A stretch of 64,000 bases of DNA. Origin: Strongyloides papillosus (taxonomy: Eukaryota; Nematoda; Chromadorea; Rhabditida; Strongyloididae). A program made the translations under genes and the position numbers. The DNA lies in contig SRSI01000021.1 of NCBI GenBank assembly GCA_005656395.1, positions 62,001 through 126,000 on the forward strand. The letters run 5' to 3'. Below are positions 22,308 to 34,800 of the stretch, in pieces (positions within the stretch are counted from its first letter, which is position 1; every line of letters starts with the position of its first letter). The notes under the pieces were generated by a model. It did not search any database, was not told the DNA's origin, and saw nothing but the letters and a program-made list of their open reading frames with translations.

Positions 22308-22900
22308 AGGGAATTATTGTATCAAAATTCTTCTAGGATTCTTTTTAAAAATGTTAATTAAATTTCTTATTCTTTTTAAAATTGTTATTTGAAATATAAA
22401 TTGGAATTTTTAGTTGTTGTTAATTAGAATTTTTTATAATTGATTACTAAAGATTATTTATAATTGGTTAGTAAAATTTTTGTCAATTTGTTGTTGTAAA
22501 ATTGTTATTCAAATGATCGATCATCTTTTGTTATTTTTTGTCAGACTTGTGAAGGGAAATTTTAAGAATGTGTCAAAGAGTTTCAATTTCTTTGGTTAAT
22601 TGATTTTGGGTAGTTAATTAGTATTTTTAATAATTAGTTAATTAGTTTTTATTGTTGTTAATGAAGATATTTTATTATTTTATTGTTAATTAATTAGTAA
22701 TTTTTAAAATTGTTTATTGGTATTTTTTAAAATTGTTAATTGGTATTTTTTAAATATTTTTAATTACAATTTTTTGTGATTAATTAATTGAAATTTGTTT
22801 TAAAAGTGTATTTTATTTATTATTATTGTTATTTTTTATTATTTTTTGTAACAGAGTTTGGCTGTGCAAAATTTTTTCAAGTATATAAAAAATAACTTTT

Positions 22901-22940
22901 AGATGAAGTTTTAATCTCCGAAAGAGATTAAAAAACATCT
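22901..22940 (+). other. Array stem-loop 8
   Basis: AGATGAAGTTTTAATCTC pairs with GAGATTAAAAAACATCT. The inner stem is entirely different from copies 4-6 but still paired. It is preceded by aagtatataaaaaataactt, shared with copy 9. Confidence 0.7.
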
Positions 22941-23101
22941 GAACAGATTATATTACATTTAAAATTCTCGATGACTACAGCTAGTTCCTGTATGGGGTGT
23001 CAAACTACGGCAGTGCATAAATTCAGATGCGTAGCATAAGTAAAAGAAAAGATGTGTCAGACTTGTAAAAAATCTCTTTAAGTATATAAAAAATAACTTT
23101 T

Positions 23102-23141
23102 AGATGAAGTTTTAATCTCCGAAAGAGATTAAAAAACATCT
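23102..23141 (+). other. Array stem-loop 9
   Basis: Same sequence as stem-loop 8, 201 bp downstream, with the same upstream 25 bases. A local tandem duplication. Confidence 0.7.
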
Positions 23142-23650
23142 GAAAAGGTTTTATCATAATGATAATTTTCTATAATTAAAATAGTTAATGAGGAATTTTT
23201 ATAATTATTAATGAGGATTTTTTATAATTAATGAGGAATTTTTATAATGGTTAATTAATATTTTTTATAATTGGATAATTAAATTTTTAACAATAACTGT
23301 AGTATTAACTGATTCTTGTTAATTCATTTATTTCACCTAAATAATTGATTTTTTTGTTTAAAAATTGTTAGTATTAAAAATGTTTATTGTGTGTGTTAAA
23401 GTTGTTGATTATTATTTTTGTTATATATTAAAATCGTCATATTGATAATAATTTTTTTCTTATAAATGTATTGAAATAGTGAGTCAAAATACTTGTGTCA
23501 TATAAAGTTGATTATAAAATAATTGATACATTAATTTGTTGTAAAATACATTTGATAATTTGATGTACCTTCAAAATTATTGATAAAATCTTCTGTAATT
23601 ATGTATCGAACTCGAGCTATGCATTGTTGTTTCTTCTTCTTTCTACTTAT

Positions 23651-23689
23651 AGATGATTTTTCAATCACTGTTGTGATCGAAAAACATCT
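23651..23689 (+). other. Array stem-loop 10
   Basis: AGATGATTTTTCAATCAC pairs with GTGATCGAAAAACATCT around TGTT. The surrounding 23629-23807 is almost identical to 21108-21285, so this is a recent duplication within the array. Confidence 0.7.
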
Positions 23690-23920
23690 TTTAAATATAT
23701 ATATTAATAATGTTAATTGTGTATTATATTCCTTGTATTGTCATTCTCGATGACTAATTCTAGTTCTTGTATGGCGTGTCTTTTCAATGCGCCACTATTT
23801 GAAGGAAACAGTTATCACAGGAGTGAGGGAGTTAATATTTGGTGAGGTGTTGTATCAGACTTCTGTTATTATGTATCACACTTGAGCGATTCATTGTTGT
23901 TTCCTCTTGTTTCTACCTTT

Positions 23921-23959
23921 ACATGATTTTTCAATCACTTACATGATCGAATAACATCT
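23921..23959 (+). other. Array stem-loop 11
   Basis: ACATGATTTTTCAATCA opposite TGATCGAATAACATCT. One basal pair (the G of AGATG) is lost and one A-T is replaced. Confidence 0.55.
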
Positions 23960-24606
23960 CTTTTTAAATTTGATTCATCTCATCTATGGAAAATTTGGCA
24001 GTTATTCATCTCATATATCAAAATATTTATTCAATAAAAATGTGTATATTAATAAAAAATTCTTTATGTCACACTTTTTAAACTTAATTCTCGATGACTT
24101 TATACCAATTTTCAACAGTGTGGTATTCTTGTAGTACATTCTTTTCAGAAGACAAAGCTTTTTTTTATTACACTGTGTCAGATTTCTGAGAACATTCTTT
24201 AAGGTTTCATCGGTATTCGTTTTTCTTTCTCTCAAATGTCATTTTCTTTGAGATTCAGTTTCACAAAACTTTTTTAATTCTTCATTTTCGATGGCTAATA
24301 TTATTTTAGAGTTCTGGCGATTTCCATATTCTTATCGAGGTGAATAACTAGTATAGTAAGGTCTTGAAAAATGTAAAAAATACATTTAAAAATATTACAA
24401 AATAACTGTGATTAAAAAACTAATTAATATGAAAATTTGTTTCTATCGCAAAATTTGTAAAAAAGTTAGTCTTCCAAAGAAAAATGCATTATGTAACATC
24501 TTTATCACTTTAAAAAATGTCAAATATCAATAATAACATCTTATTTGCACTGTATCTAATTCCGACTATAAAAAAATTTTTTCAAAGTCTTAAAAAAATG
24601 TCATAG

Positions 24607-24646
24607 ACATGATTTTTCGATCATTTATAGTGATCAAAAGACATCC
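24607..24646 (+). other. Array stem-loop 12
   Basis: ACATGATTTTTCGATCA opposite TGATCAAAAGACATCC. It is separated from copy 11 by about 690 bp and is the last recognisable member. Confidence 0.5.
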
Positions 24647-24649
24647 ATT

Positions 24650-27266
24650 GCAAGTTATTATTAAAATTGTTAAATTAAAAGAAATTCTTAAAAATAATTT
24701 TTCTTAATTTCAAGTATGTTCATGGTCTAATTAAAACAATACATTCGTAGTAAATGTAATTCTTAAGTAAAAAGTGAAAAAGATATAAAAACTAAGAAAA
24801 ATTTAATTTTAAAGTTCAAAAAATAAATAAAAATTAAATAAAAAACAGTATGAAAAATTTTCTAAAACTACTCAAAAAATTCAATACATATACCTAAAAA
24901 GTCTGTTTACCGGTCAAAACACACTTCTATTATTAACTAAAAGTCCTAACTTTCTATAAAAGTTTTTTATCATACTGTATGATACTTGGTAAATCAATTG
25001 AAAAAAGTTGGTCAAAATTCTTCAACATAGTCAAAATTACTAGTTAATCAGTAATTTTTCATTGATTAACTGCTTCTTTATTTATCTTCAACTATCGGCC
25101 TCTGTTATTTTGTATCAAACATAAAAATTGAGTGTAAAATTGTCAGGAAGATCAAAATACAAAGCTAAAAGTTATGTTATAATTGATCGGCAACACAGGT
25201 TATTTTTTCAACATTTGTTTCAAATTATAAAAGCTTAGCTGTATCACGTTTCATCTTATCTAAAATTTAATAAAATTCTTCAATACGGTTTAAATTATCA
25301 GTTACTCATTGTGCTTATCAATGATTAATTGCCTTTTGTATTGTCAGACACCTTATCTGATTTTCTCTTTCATTTTATTCATTACTAATGTCGGATCAGA
25401 GGTATCAAATTCTGTCATGCTGTAATAGATCTGAGTGTTAAATCTATCAAAATGTAATAATTCACGTGTAAAAAAAAGTAAATATTATTTTAAATACAAT
25501 ATTTTCACTTAAAATTGTATTTATCATCATTCAATCATTGCAAATTTCTTTGAAAGTTACAAAGTTGAATAATGTTACATGATTTATCAGATGCCAAGTA
25601 ACGCATTTGTTAAAAAGAAATGTAAAAACTTTTTTTTATTCAAAATATAAAAGATAATTGTGTGAATTATCAAATGATTTATATTTATTAATAAAAATTT
25701 TACTTAATTCTTCTATAAAAATTTACTTTCACTCAACTTCTTCTTTATCATTAATTTCAGATGACTTCAAACATTTTTACTTCGTTAACTTCAACCCATT
25801 TTCTCTCAATTTGAAAGAAAATATATTTATTGAATATTTAAATATAGAAATAATTGTATTTAGATTTACTTTTACGAAAAATTTCCGAAAAACAAAATTA
25901 TACAAGGAAGTAATGGTTTTAATAATAATTTAACCACTTATGAGTCTAAAGCTTCAGAGATTTATATTTCCTCTTAAAATAAAAAAAGAATACATCTATT
26001 GAGTAATGGAAGATAAAAAATGGTCGAGTTTCTAATGATTTGTGTATGTATAAAAATTGATTTTGCTGGAAAAACAAAAAAAAAGTTGACACTTAAATTA
26101 GCATAATTCATTTTTGTTGTTGATCTATAAACTTTGTTGTACTCTCATTTTTTAAGATAGACAGAGATCAATGTAAAGAATACTATCTTGTTTGTTTTAG
26201 TGAAATTATCAAAAAATTATAGATTTTTTACTTTTAAATTAATTTGTCTAAATAATTACAACTTTTTGGTAAATTACGTGACTAATTATAATTCAATTTC
26301 AATATCATTTAGCTTTCATGCTACACTGTAATTATATCTTTCTAATGATATATAAAGCATTTTATTTCGTAAAATTTAAAAAGAGTAAACGCAGTAGCAA
26401 AACTGAGTAAAAATATTTGAAAAAATTCATTGCAAAATAATTCGTCTAATTTTGGAAACAAAAAACTGGAACTAATCTAGTCTTCTAAGTTAGAAAAATC
26501 GCGTCTTTTAACAAAATACTTATAAAAATCAATAGAATTTGAAAAAGGTTATGATAGAAACAAAATTTTCTTATTAGTGATATATTTTTTATTATGAAAT
26601 TTACCTTATGCTCACACTCTTAAAGATTCAAGCCGAATAAATTTTTAACATATACTTTTATGGTTGTTCTTTTTATTAATAAGATAAAAATTTGAGAAGA
26701 TAGTAAAATTTTTATTGTATATAAAATGTCTAATTGACTTACAAAACAGGTTTTATAAGATAAAAACATCTTTTATTATTTAACTATATATAATTTTTAT
26801 AGATTTGTCGATATTTTTCACTCTGTCTCTAAATTAATTTTTTTTATTAAAAATAATTATTCTATTATTAAAGTGTTCATTGATGTTTATTTTTATTTAG
26901 TCTCAGTCTTCCTTTATTTTCGGTGACATCTCAGTGACCGAAACTAAAGTGGAGGTTTAGGTTATGGCAGCGCAAAAAAATAAATGCACTGCTCAAACAA
27001 AATGTATAAATAAAATTAAAAAACGTAGAAAAAATATTAACTGTTCATTAAAAATTTATTTAAATATTGTTTAACAATTGTCCAAAAATCTTTAAATGAC
27101 GAAACACACACTGTTGAAAAAATGTTAATCGATATAATTTTATAGTTAATTGTATATTTTTCATTGGTTAACTTAGTTTTTTATTGTCAATCATCTTATC
27201 TAGCTATTTTTTGTTGTTTTGTTTCATTATCAATAATCATCTTCTGTTTTTCTGTATCAGACTTAA
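24650..27266. other. Non-coding; remnants of array-like units
   Basis: Three loosely related blocks with ttttcattgattaact-type sequence followed by gtatcaaac or gtatcagac lie near 25045, 25318 and 27160. A block at 26915-26985 carries tcggtgaca and ggcagcgca, like the array units. No gene is supported; short open frames here are low-complexity. Confidence 0.4.
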
Positions 27267-27274
27267 GCTATGCA

Positions 27275-29308
27275 CGGACATGGGCATTTATCAATTATCA
27301 GTGATAATATTATCAGTGATACATTTATCAGTGATAAAACTTATCAGTGATACATCTATCAGTGATAAAATTTATCAGTGAAAAGTTTTGACAAAAATCA
27401 CTGATCATTTTGGAACATACTATCTGATCAGTGATAAATTATTTCTTCCAACTTTGAACGATGATAAAAAATGTAATGTTTTTTTATGACAGATAATATT
27501 GCAAAAGTTATTTTATCTTTGATATTAAGACTTAAAAGAAAATTTATCAATGATTTTTGAATAATGATTTACCTTCCATTGATAAATAGTATATTTTAAT
27601 TAAATAATAAATAAAAAATTTTTCTATAAGTATAATAGTTTTTTCTGGACAAATAAAATTTTAAAAATCACATGCCATTTTAAAGATAATTCAAACAGTA
27701 AAGTGAAACAAATTTTTAATTATAAATATTTTATCAATTATACAGTTTTATTTAAGTTAGACGTTTAAAAAATATTTTGTATTTTAAAATTACAAACCTT
27801 TTAATTACTAAAATCGATTAAAATATTTATTTTAACATCACATAAGACAAATTTTAAATATTATTTAGTAAAAAATTTATAAAAGCTTCATTTTTACTGT
27901 CTCCATAGATGTACGCGACTTTCTGCCGTCTAATAACATTTTCAAATAAGAAAATGTTCCCTCTACTCTAGCAATAGATGCAGGTGTTGTAATAATTGCT
28001 GTGTAATATTTTTGAAGATTTATATTTTAAAATTCAAAATATGGTAGAGTTTGAAAATATGGATCCGAAAAAATTATAGAATTGACATCTTTATTATTAT
28101 TTTTTTTTAGTTCTGATATGTAATCATCATCATCTTTATCATTATTATGAACTGAATCATTTCCATTATTTAAATTAAACTGTTTTTGTAGCATATTAAT
28201 AACAGTTTTTTTTTCTGACGATGTTAGGCAAAATCTTAAAAATGCAGAAAATTGGATTTTTAGATATATCCAAAACATCAGAAAATCTTTTTTTTTTGCA
28301 GCTTTAAAAATATGCATTTTTAAATTGATCTCTTATTCCTAATTTTTTTACCAAAAAATATAGTTTACCTAAGATAAAAACAACATATTTCATACCAAAA
28401 CTGTTTTTCTGCATACTTTCGGAAGTTATGTACAAAATGTTTAATAAACTTTCAATTTCTTTAGCAGCATTGATATTTTCATTGTCAAAATAAAAATTAT
28501 TGAATCTTTTTAATTGAGAAGATAATTGTATGAACCTATGAATCATGCGATATGCATATATCCAACTGATTTTGGGTACCAAAATAATTCCTTTACCGGT
28601 ATGTTGCTTCAAATAAATATTTACTTTATCGCGACGTCCAATAGATACGCAATATGTATAAATGTGTTGCATAAGTTTGAAGCATTCCATATTTACTAAA
28701 ACTTAAAACAGTAGGTTTAGTTTATGGCTTTAGCACCATATACGTATTGGTGATTTAAAATGAGTTAAAAGATTTTTTGCATTAACATTATTATCTGCAT
28801 TATTAAATGAAAAAACATCATCAACTTCTATTGGATCAAATTCACTATCATTAAAATTAAGTGATTCTTCAATATTATTAATAACATCATTAAAATCATT
28901 TTCCTCTATAAATTAAAAAAAGCATATTTTTATACAAAAATTTTGAATTATAATAATATTTAAAAATTTTGTTCATTAATTAATCAAAACATGTTAAATA
29001 TTCCTCAATTGAAAATAAAACTTTATTCAAAAATCATTGATAAATTTTCTTTTAAATCTTAATACCAAAAAATATCAAAGATAAAATAACTTTTGCATTA
29101 TTATCTGTGATAATAGTACATCACATTTGTTATCATTGTTCATTGTAGAAGAAGCGAACTTATCACTGATAAATTTTTATCACTGATCAGATAGTATGTT
29201 CCAAAATGATCAGTGATTTCTGTCAAAACTTATCAGTGATAAATTTTATCACTGATAGATGTATCACTGATAATAATATCAGTGATAAGTGATAAATGCC
29301 CATGTCCG
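27275..29308. mobile_element. hAT transposon (decayed, 2034 bp)
   Basis: A perfect 8-bp duplication GCTATGCA flanks the element (27267-27274 and 29309-29316). The terminal inverted repeats are perfect for 19 bp (CGGACATGGGCATTTATCA) and continue imperfectly for about 150 bp. They carry many copies of the motif ATCAGTGATA in both arms, a layout typical of hAT subterminal transposase sites. It was inserted into a copy of the TCTGTATCAGACTT unit found in the array upstream. Confidence 0.9.
28027..28925 (-). pseudogene. Remnant of hAT transposase
   Basis: Reading the minus strand, an acidic stretch (DFNDVINNIEESLNF) precedes C*SHKLNLLF, which matches the hAT C-x-H-x-LNL signature but with a stop inside. 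Next comes a segment ending VPKISWIYAYRMIHRF, in the place of the hAT R/KW-x-ST-Y-M-ER-F motif, and then ESLLNILYITSESMQ. Several stops and at least one frameshift near 28304-28317 break it. The N-terminal BED finger and the C-terminal dimerisation block are not recognisable. It cannot make a working transposase. Confidence 0.65.
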
Positions 29309-29995
29309 GCTATGCATAATTATAAAATTAAAATATGGATGAATGAAATGTTTTCCCCATGCATGTTAATAAATTCTATGCTCATGATCAAAAATATTAG
29401 TAGACATTGCAAGATATTGGGTTACGTTAAAAGATTAGTAGATGTTAGAAATAAAAAATGTAATATTGAAGATGAATGTAAATACGGAGACATTTATCAA
29501 ATTTATCAGTATTATCACAATATCAATAAATTAATTAAAGGATTTGTCCAGGCTTACAATACTTTATTGTGCATAATCGTTTATGATTCAAGAGATAAAT
29601 ACCAGAAGCAGCTGAATGCTTATTCAAGCAAATTTTTGAATTAAAAAAATCACGATAACAAAAGCCTTTCATTAGAAAGCAAAAATTACCTATGGTACGC
29701 CAGACATGTCGTACTACCTAATATTGTCAAATCAATGACAATGGGAAAGAAATACTATGACGTTATGAAATATAGATCTTCAGTTTCTACTACAGTTTTG
29801 AATTTCACTCGTATCATCCTCACTTTACACCTCAGCTCTACTCCTTCTTTCTCAAGAAAACAAGAAAATTTGCGCAATGAGAATGTAGTGACTCTAGCTA
29901 AAAAGCATAATAAGAGTGATGGAATTGAATGCATTGAAATTTTATCCGATTCTGATTCGGATGATACAATTTTATTTAAAAGTATTAAAAAATAA
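29309..29995 (+). pseudogene. Interrupted open frame, unknown
   Basis: One reading frame runs from the hAT target duplication to 29995 with a single in-frame TAA at 29642-29644. Before the stop it reads KLIKGFVQAYNTLLCIIV and similar; after it SLESKNYLWYARHVVLPNIV, ending in an acidic tail with IEILSDSDSDD. That tail resembles a SUMO-interacting motif followed by acidic residues. No family is recognised. It may be a pseudogene, a gene with an unrecognised intron or a mobile-element fragment. The start is not defined. Confidence 0.3.
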
Positions 29996-29999
29996 TTCA

Positions 30000-30825
30000 T
30001 CGTGATATAATTATTTCTGTAAATTAAAATATTCTCACTATGGAAGGTTTTAAAACAATATAGAAATAAAGTAATTAGAAGAATGTGAAAATAAAGATGA
30101 AATAGTTAATCATCTTTGCATTAAATTCAATACTTATAGAAAAAAAAGATTCAAGGATTGTTTCTGTTGTAAATCTGACTGATATATACCAATCTTATTA
30201 CATATATAAAAGCTTTTGGAAAACATTACTTATCAAAAAGACTTGTATCAGGATCAAAATGAGTAAGGTTTTTTAAATGTAATCAATTTCTTCTTTTATT
30301 TTTTATAGCTTTCGTCCATAAATATATAACATTGTAGGTTATGTATTACAATTTTATTGCTAATGGTATTATCATTTGTAAGCAATGTTTAAAATGAAAA
30401 ACTTTTAAAATTTTCTTCATACTTTTTGATATACTTATTACTCATATTATCAAATTTTTGATATACTTCTTTTTATAGCCATAAAAGTATTTGTGTAGTT
30501 ATAAATGTTTCTGATATAAATATGAAAAAAGAGCTCTTATCAATTGAGAAACAAAATATACGAAAAGGTTGCATAAAACAAGTGTTTTGTAGACAGTTTT
30601 TTTATCAATGAATCGAAAGGCACAAAAAATTTGTAATGATTAGAATAATGATCACGATTTAACTATCTCATCAAACATTTTAAATTCTATCATTGAATGT
30701 CTGCGACAAAAAGAAATGTTAAATCTTAATTTAAAATATTCTTTTCATATAAGCAACACACAAAATAAAAAAAATTTCTATAGTTCTTTAAGAAATTCAA
30801 TAAAATGTTCTACCTGTCAAGAAAA
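30000..30825. other. No recognisable feature
   Basis: AT-rich; no frame, RNA gene or repeat copy can be supported. Confidence 0.3.
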
Positions 30826-30829
30826 TTAA

Positions 30830-31530
30830 AGCTTATTCACATTTTAAAAATATCACGCGACAACAAATAATGTTGTAAACTACGCAAAATATTGAGTTAC
30901 TGCATAAATTTTTTTTCAAATATGTATGTATGGTATTTTAAAGTAATGTAACTTTTCCGTTATTGATATTTTTTATGATATTATATTCATTTAAGAGCCT
31001 CACTTGTTCTTTTATAATACATTGTGGATTATATTGTCCGATATTATTTTAGTATTAGCACTTTTTTAAATGAAAATACTTTAAAGTTATTTTATTATAA
31101 ACAAAAGTGTATAATATTTTTTAGAACTTTTTATAAGTTCGATTTGTAAATTACCTTGAAAAACATTAAAAAAAAACTTTAGGTTATTAGATAAATATAA
31201 TTTAGTAGAAAAATATAATTTATAATAATTCAAACTATCGAAACATATTGGAAAAAATACTTATGGTATGTTTAATAAATGCTCTTTATGACGACATTTA
31301 TAATTTTACATAATATTAAATATTGTCTTGTAATGTATTGTAGAAAACAACATAAATTTTAGAACAAGAGTAATATCACAGAAAATGTCAACTTATTTAA
31401 GTAATTTTTTAATTATCGCTTTAATTTTTAGACGCGAAATATTTGAGATAAAATTACATTCAAGTCAAAAAAATTATATTTTTGATAGATGAAACAAAAT
31501 TATTATATTTTATAAAGAGTTGTGTTTTTT
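30830..31530 (+). repeat. R repeat copy
   Basis: It matches 48530-49230 over its length and the two halves of the interrupted copy around 10700-11139 and 16525-16930. A conserved run is tgtattgtagaaaacaac (31336). It is part of the larger duplication that includes the tRNA-Gly gene. Confidence 0.55.
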
Positions 31531-31797
31531 TATGCGTAATTTATTTTTATATAACTGTTAGTGAGGTATTTATATTTTTTTAAGTTAATTGAGAGGAACA
31601 GTCAAAATAGCTGTCTTTTACTCATTATGAAAAATATTAATTATATTTTTATTTGACAATAAATTAGATTAAAAATAATCAATTAACAAATACTTTATTG
31701 TTTTTTAAACTGAAACATAATTGTTATATATAAAATAAGTTATTAGATAAAATATACTACATGTAAGAGCGAAAAAAGTTGGTGCATTTGAAATATC

Positions 31798-31818
31798 GCG
31801 TTTATGGTGTAATGGTCA
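31798..31818 (+). pseudogene. tRNA-Gly(TCC), 5' part, split by LINE
   Basis: The acceptor strand GCGTTTA followed by TGGTGTAATGGTCA is identical to the start of the intact tRNA-Gly(TCC) at 49491. After the D-arm the sequence switches to the LINE 3' end. The remaining 3' part of the tRNA is at 35537-35601. Confidence 0.9.
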
Positions 31819-34800
31819 TTTTATTATTAGTAAAGTTAAACATTAAAGGAAATTATACAAAAATAATATTTAACTATTAGTTAATTTACGCTAAATGGTG
31901 TTCTATAATTCGTACACTTCCTAAAACAACTTCCTTTGAAGCATGTGCCCACATTCTGTTAGAAGCAAGTTTACCAATTTTGAATTCCTTGTTCAACAAA
32001 TCTTTTGTTCCTCTAAAGCAGTCACCGAAAGAAGAAAATACCACGGGGATGAACATACATTCATATCCAGTCTCTTCCTCTAAAGCACTCGCATAATTTG
32101 TAGATTTAGGTTGTTTATGAATGTCCTGATAATTACTATTATTAACTTCAACTGTACCGTTCCAGGTATATTTAACCTTTTTTATGCTCTCCATTTGCTT
32201 CATATTTGGAAAGAAACTGACTGCAAAATCAAAAACATAAGATTTCCTGCGTTGTTTGTCAATGATAACCATATCCGGATTACTAGCAACAACTTGAGAT
32301 AGCAAGGGGTAAGGTGTATCGAAAAATATTTCAGCATTATTGTTCTTATATATTTTTCTACCCTTAACATAACTGAATCCATATTTTTTGAGAACCCTTC
32401 TTAAAATAGCAATTCCCATGTTGTTGTGGCGAGATACGAAAAGTGATTTTTTGAATTTCTCGCACCGGTTGAGGATATGGTATACGGTTTCAACAGCTTG
32501 CCCACAATGTCTGCATTTTCTATCAACAAACTCATTGCTACCAAATTTCCAATGACACTTTGTTATTGTTTGTCCCTCAGATGCAGCAAATAATTTCCTC
32601 ACATGCTTTATGCTAATGCCACCTCTTATCCAATCACTATCTACTTCATCTTTACATTTTAATCTCCATTTACCATATTCCAGATTTCTACTGAATTTTT
32701 CACTTTTTTGTTCAATAAACACTTTTTTAAAATGCTTCTTAAACATCTTTTTTGCATCATCGACATTTGAGAACTTGTAACAATCTTTGCCCAGTCGAAT
32801 CTCAAGAGGTACATAGTTCATTCCTTCTTTATAGCTACTGAACATTGGAGTGACTTTGACCTCATCATTCTTCAGATTGTAATATTGAGCTAGAATTTGT
32901 TGAAGATCAGTTACACAAGATCTTTGTCCCTTCAATGTACTAACATGATAATGCGTGCATGTTTCTGGTATGGTATCAACATTCATTAGATTGTATATAA
33001 TACTAACAGTTAATGTCAGTTCACATCTATAACGAACATTGAGTAAATTCAACCCTCCCAAAGACGTAGGAAGATAAAGTCTAGCAGTACTTGTATTTTT
33101 CTGGATTAATCCTAAATCCCTTAACCTATTCACTATTGCTTGATCAACCTTGTCTTCAATAAATCTCATAGTTTCTCTCCAACGATTATTCATTGTTACA
33201 GCAACATATTCAGCAATAGCTGGAACTATTTGATTATGACATGTTACCAGTTGACCAATGTGAAGGTCTGACTGCCATATTTGCTTTACTTTACAAATAA
33301 TCTTTTCCTTCATACGTTCGAGATTTTCAGGTGCTGTATCTAATACTTTTTGATAGATCCCCAACCATTTATACGGATCACTCTCATGATCAAAGATTTG
33401 TATATCATCCATGGTACTAGGATCAAGTTCATCATTGTTGGCACATTCCGGTTTGATTTTACCTTGTACAGATGCTACTTTGCCACATTTGCTTTTATTG
33501 ACTTTCACACCACAGATACTACCAATCTCGCATACTTTGTTGAACAATAATTCTAGAGATTTACCACTACTTGAATACAACTTCAGGTCGTCAGCAAAGA
33601 ACAAGTGGTTAAATACTCTATTATTATTCTTAACATTACCGATTGGTTTGCTACGGCCCACATTATATGTTATTTTATCCAGTTTGTTCAACTCGAAGGT
33701 GATCCAACTCATGCATAGACAAAATAAACTTGGTGACATACTGTCTCCTTGCAATACCCCTCTCTTAATACTTATTTCACTACCTGTTCTTCCCTCCATA
33801 AAGATTTTACTCTTCCATGAACCAATGATACCACAAATTAACTTTTTAACCTTTTCAGGTATTGACAACGATGATATCAAGTATTTGATGAATGGTTGAT
33901 GGAGGCTGTCGAAGGCTTTGGAAAAATCCACGTATGCCGAAACCAAAGTATTTTTTGCTTTATTTGCAGTGAATTTTTTATCCAAAACCAAACTGGAATC
34001 CCGGTAATGAGCCACACAAGTTCCCCATACATTTCTAGCATTAGCCAACTGTTCATTTGGATTCATAACTGTTTCAGCAGTAGCAGCAATTATAAATTCG
34101 TTCAAATAAGCAGTTACGGCTTTGTAACTTGTGTTGCAGCAGGATATTGGTCTATAGTTGGTAACTGAATTTGAATCTCCCGATTTGTGTAACAAGTAAA
34201 TTATAGCCTTTGTGTCTGAAGATGGAATACTGGATGACTCGATGCACTTTTCGATATAACTCTGAAGTTTGTCGAAAGCACATGGTAGTTTCTTGTATAA
34301 GATTCCAAATATCTTGTCCGGTCCAGGAGACTTCCAATTACTTAATCTTGCAATGATATCTGATATGGAAAAAGCAGGTACCAATTCTCTTCCATTAACT
34401 TGAGAACAATACATTTCAATAAAATCTTTCGATTTAGCTTTTGCGTTTTCCAGATCAAATTCAACTTCTTTATAAAGATTTTTATAAAAATTAGTTGCTT
34501 CATTCATATTCAAATCATTTTTTCTATTATTCTTATTAAGTAACATTTGGATTGATTTTAGTGATGGTTTGGCATCAAAAGCTGTACGTATTCTAGACAA
34601 CTTTTCCTTGTTAAGCCAGTAAGTTAGTGAAGATGTTTGCTTGTTGATTAGTATACTCAAGAATGATGTCCAGTCATTTTTACAAAAATTTTTCCTTTTA
34701 GGGAATTTCTTACGAAGTTTTGTTTGTAATGAAGGATCATCAAAGTTATTGGTTACTTTTTCAAGAAGTGATTTATTTTCACTTATTTTCTTTTTTAGTT

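Larger units (their letters stand above)
19844..24646 (+). repeat. Irregular tandem array with conserved stem-loops
   Basis: Diverged units are spaced mostly 200-310 bp apart, with larger gaps. Shared blocks in order are: CATTCTCGATGACT; TAGTTCCTGTATGGNGTGT; GGCAGTGCAT or ATGCGCCACTATTTGAAGG; TCTGTATCAGACTTG; GTGCATTGTT; then a stem-loop of about 39 nt starting AGATGA and ending ACATCT. The first block occurs near 20155, 20295, 20441, 20583, 20763, 20949, 21219, 21524, 22964, 23741, 24088 and 24282. No protein is encoded. A tandem family of non-coding RNA genes or a satellite are both possible. The units could not be matched to a known RNA. Confidence 0.75.

Noticed and set aside
19844..24646. 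Helitron ends (3' hairpins)
   Set aside because: Hairpins are not followed by CTRR at a fixed distance and no TC 5' ends or A/T insertion sites are seen.
19844..24646. C/D-box snoRNA genes from GATGA and CTGA-like motifs
   Set aside because: The C and D boxes would sit at the base of a closed hairpin without a guide region, and the C box does not fit the consensus.
20155..24650. Spliced-leader RNA or snRNA gene cluster
   Set aside because: No recognisable leader, Sm-site or snRNA sequence was found in the units, so they are left as unidentified.
25658..25933. 91-codon plus-strand frame
   Set aside because: Low-complexity, no conserved motif or splice context.
33411..33899. 162-codon plus-strand open frame
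   Set aside because: It lies entirely within the LINE gene on the other strand and reads as its antisense shadow.
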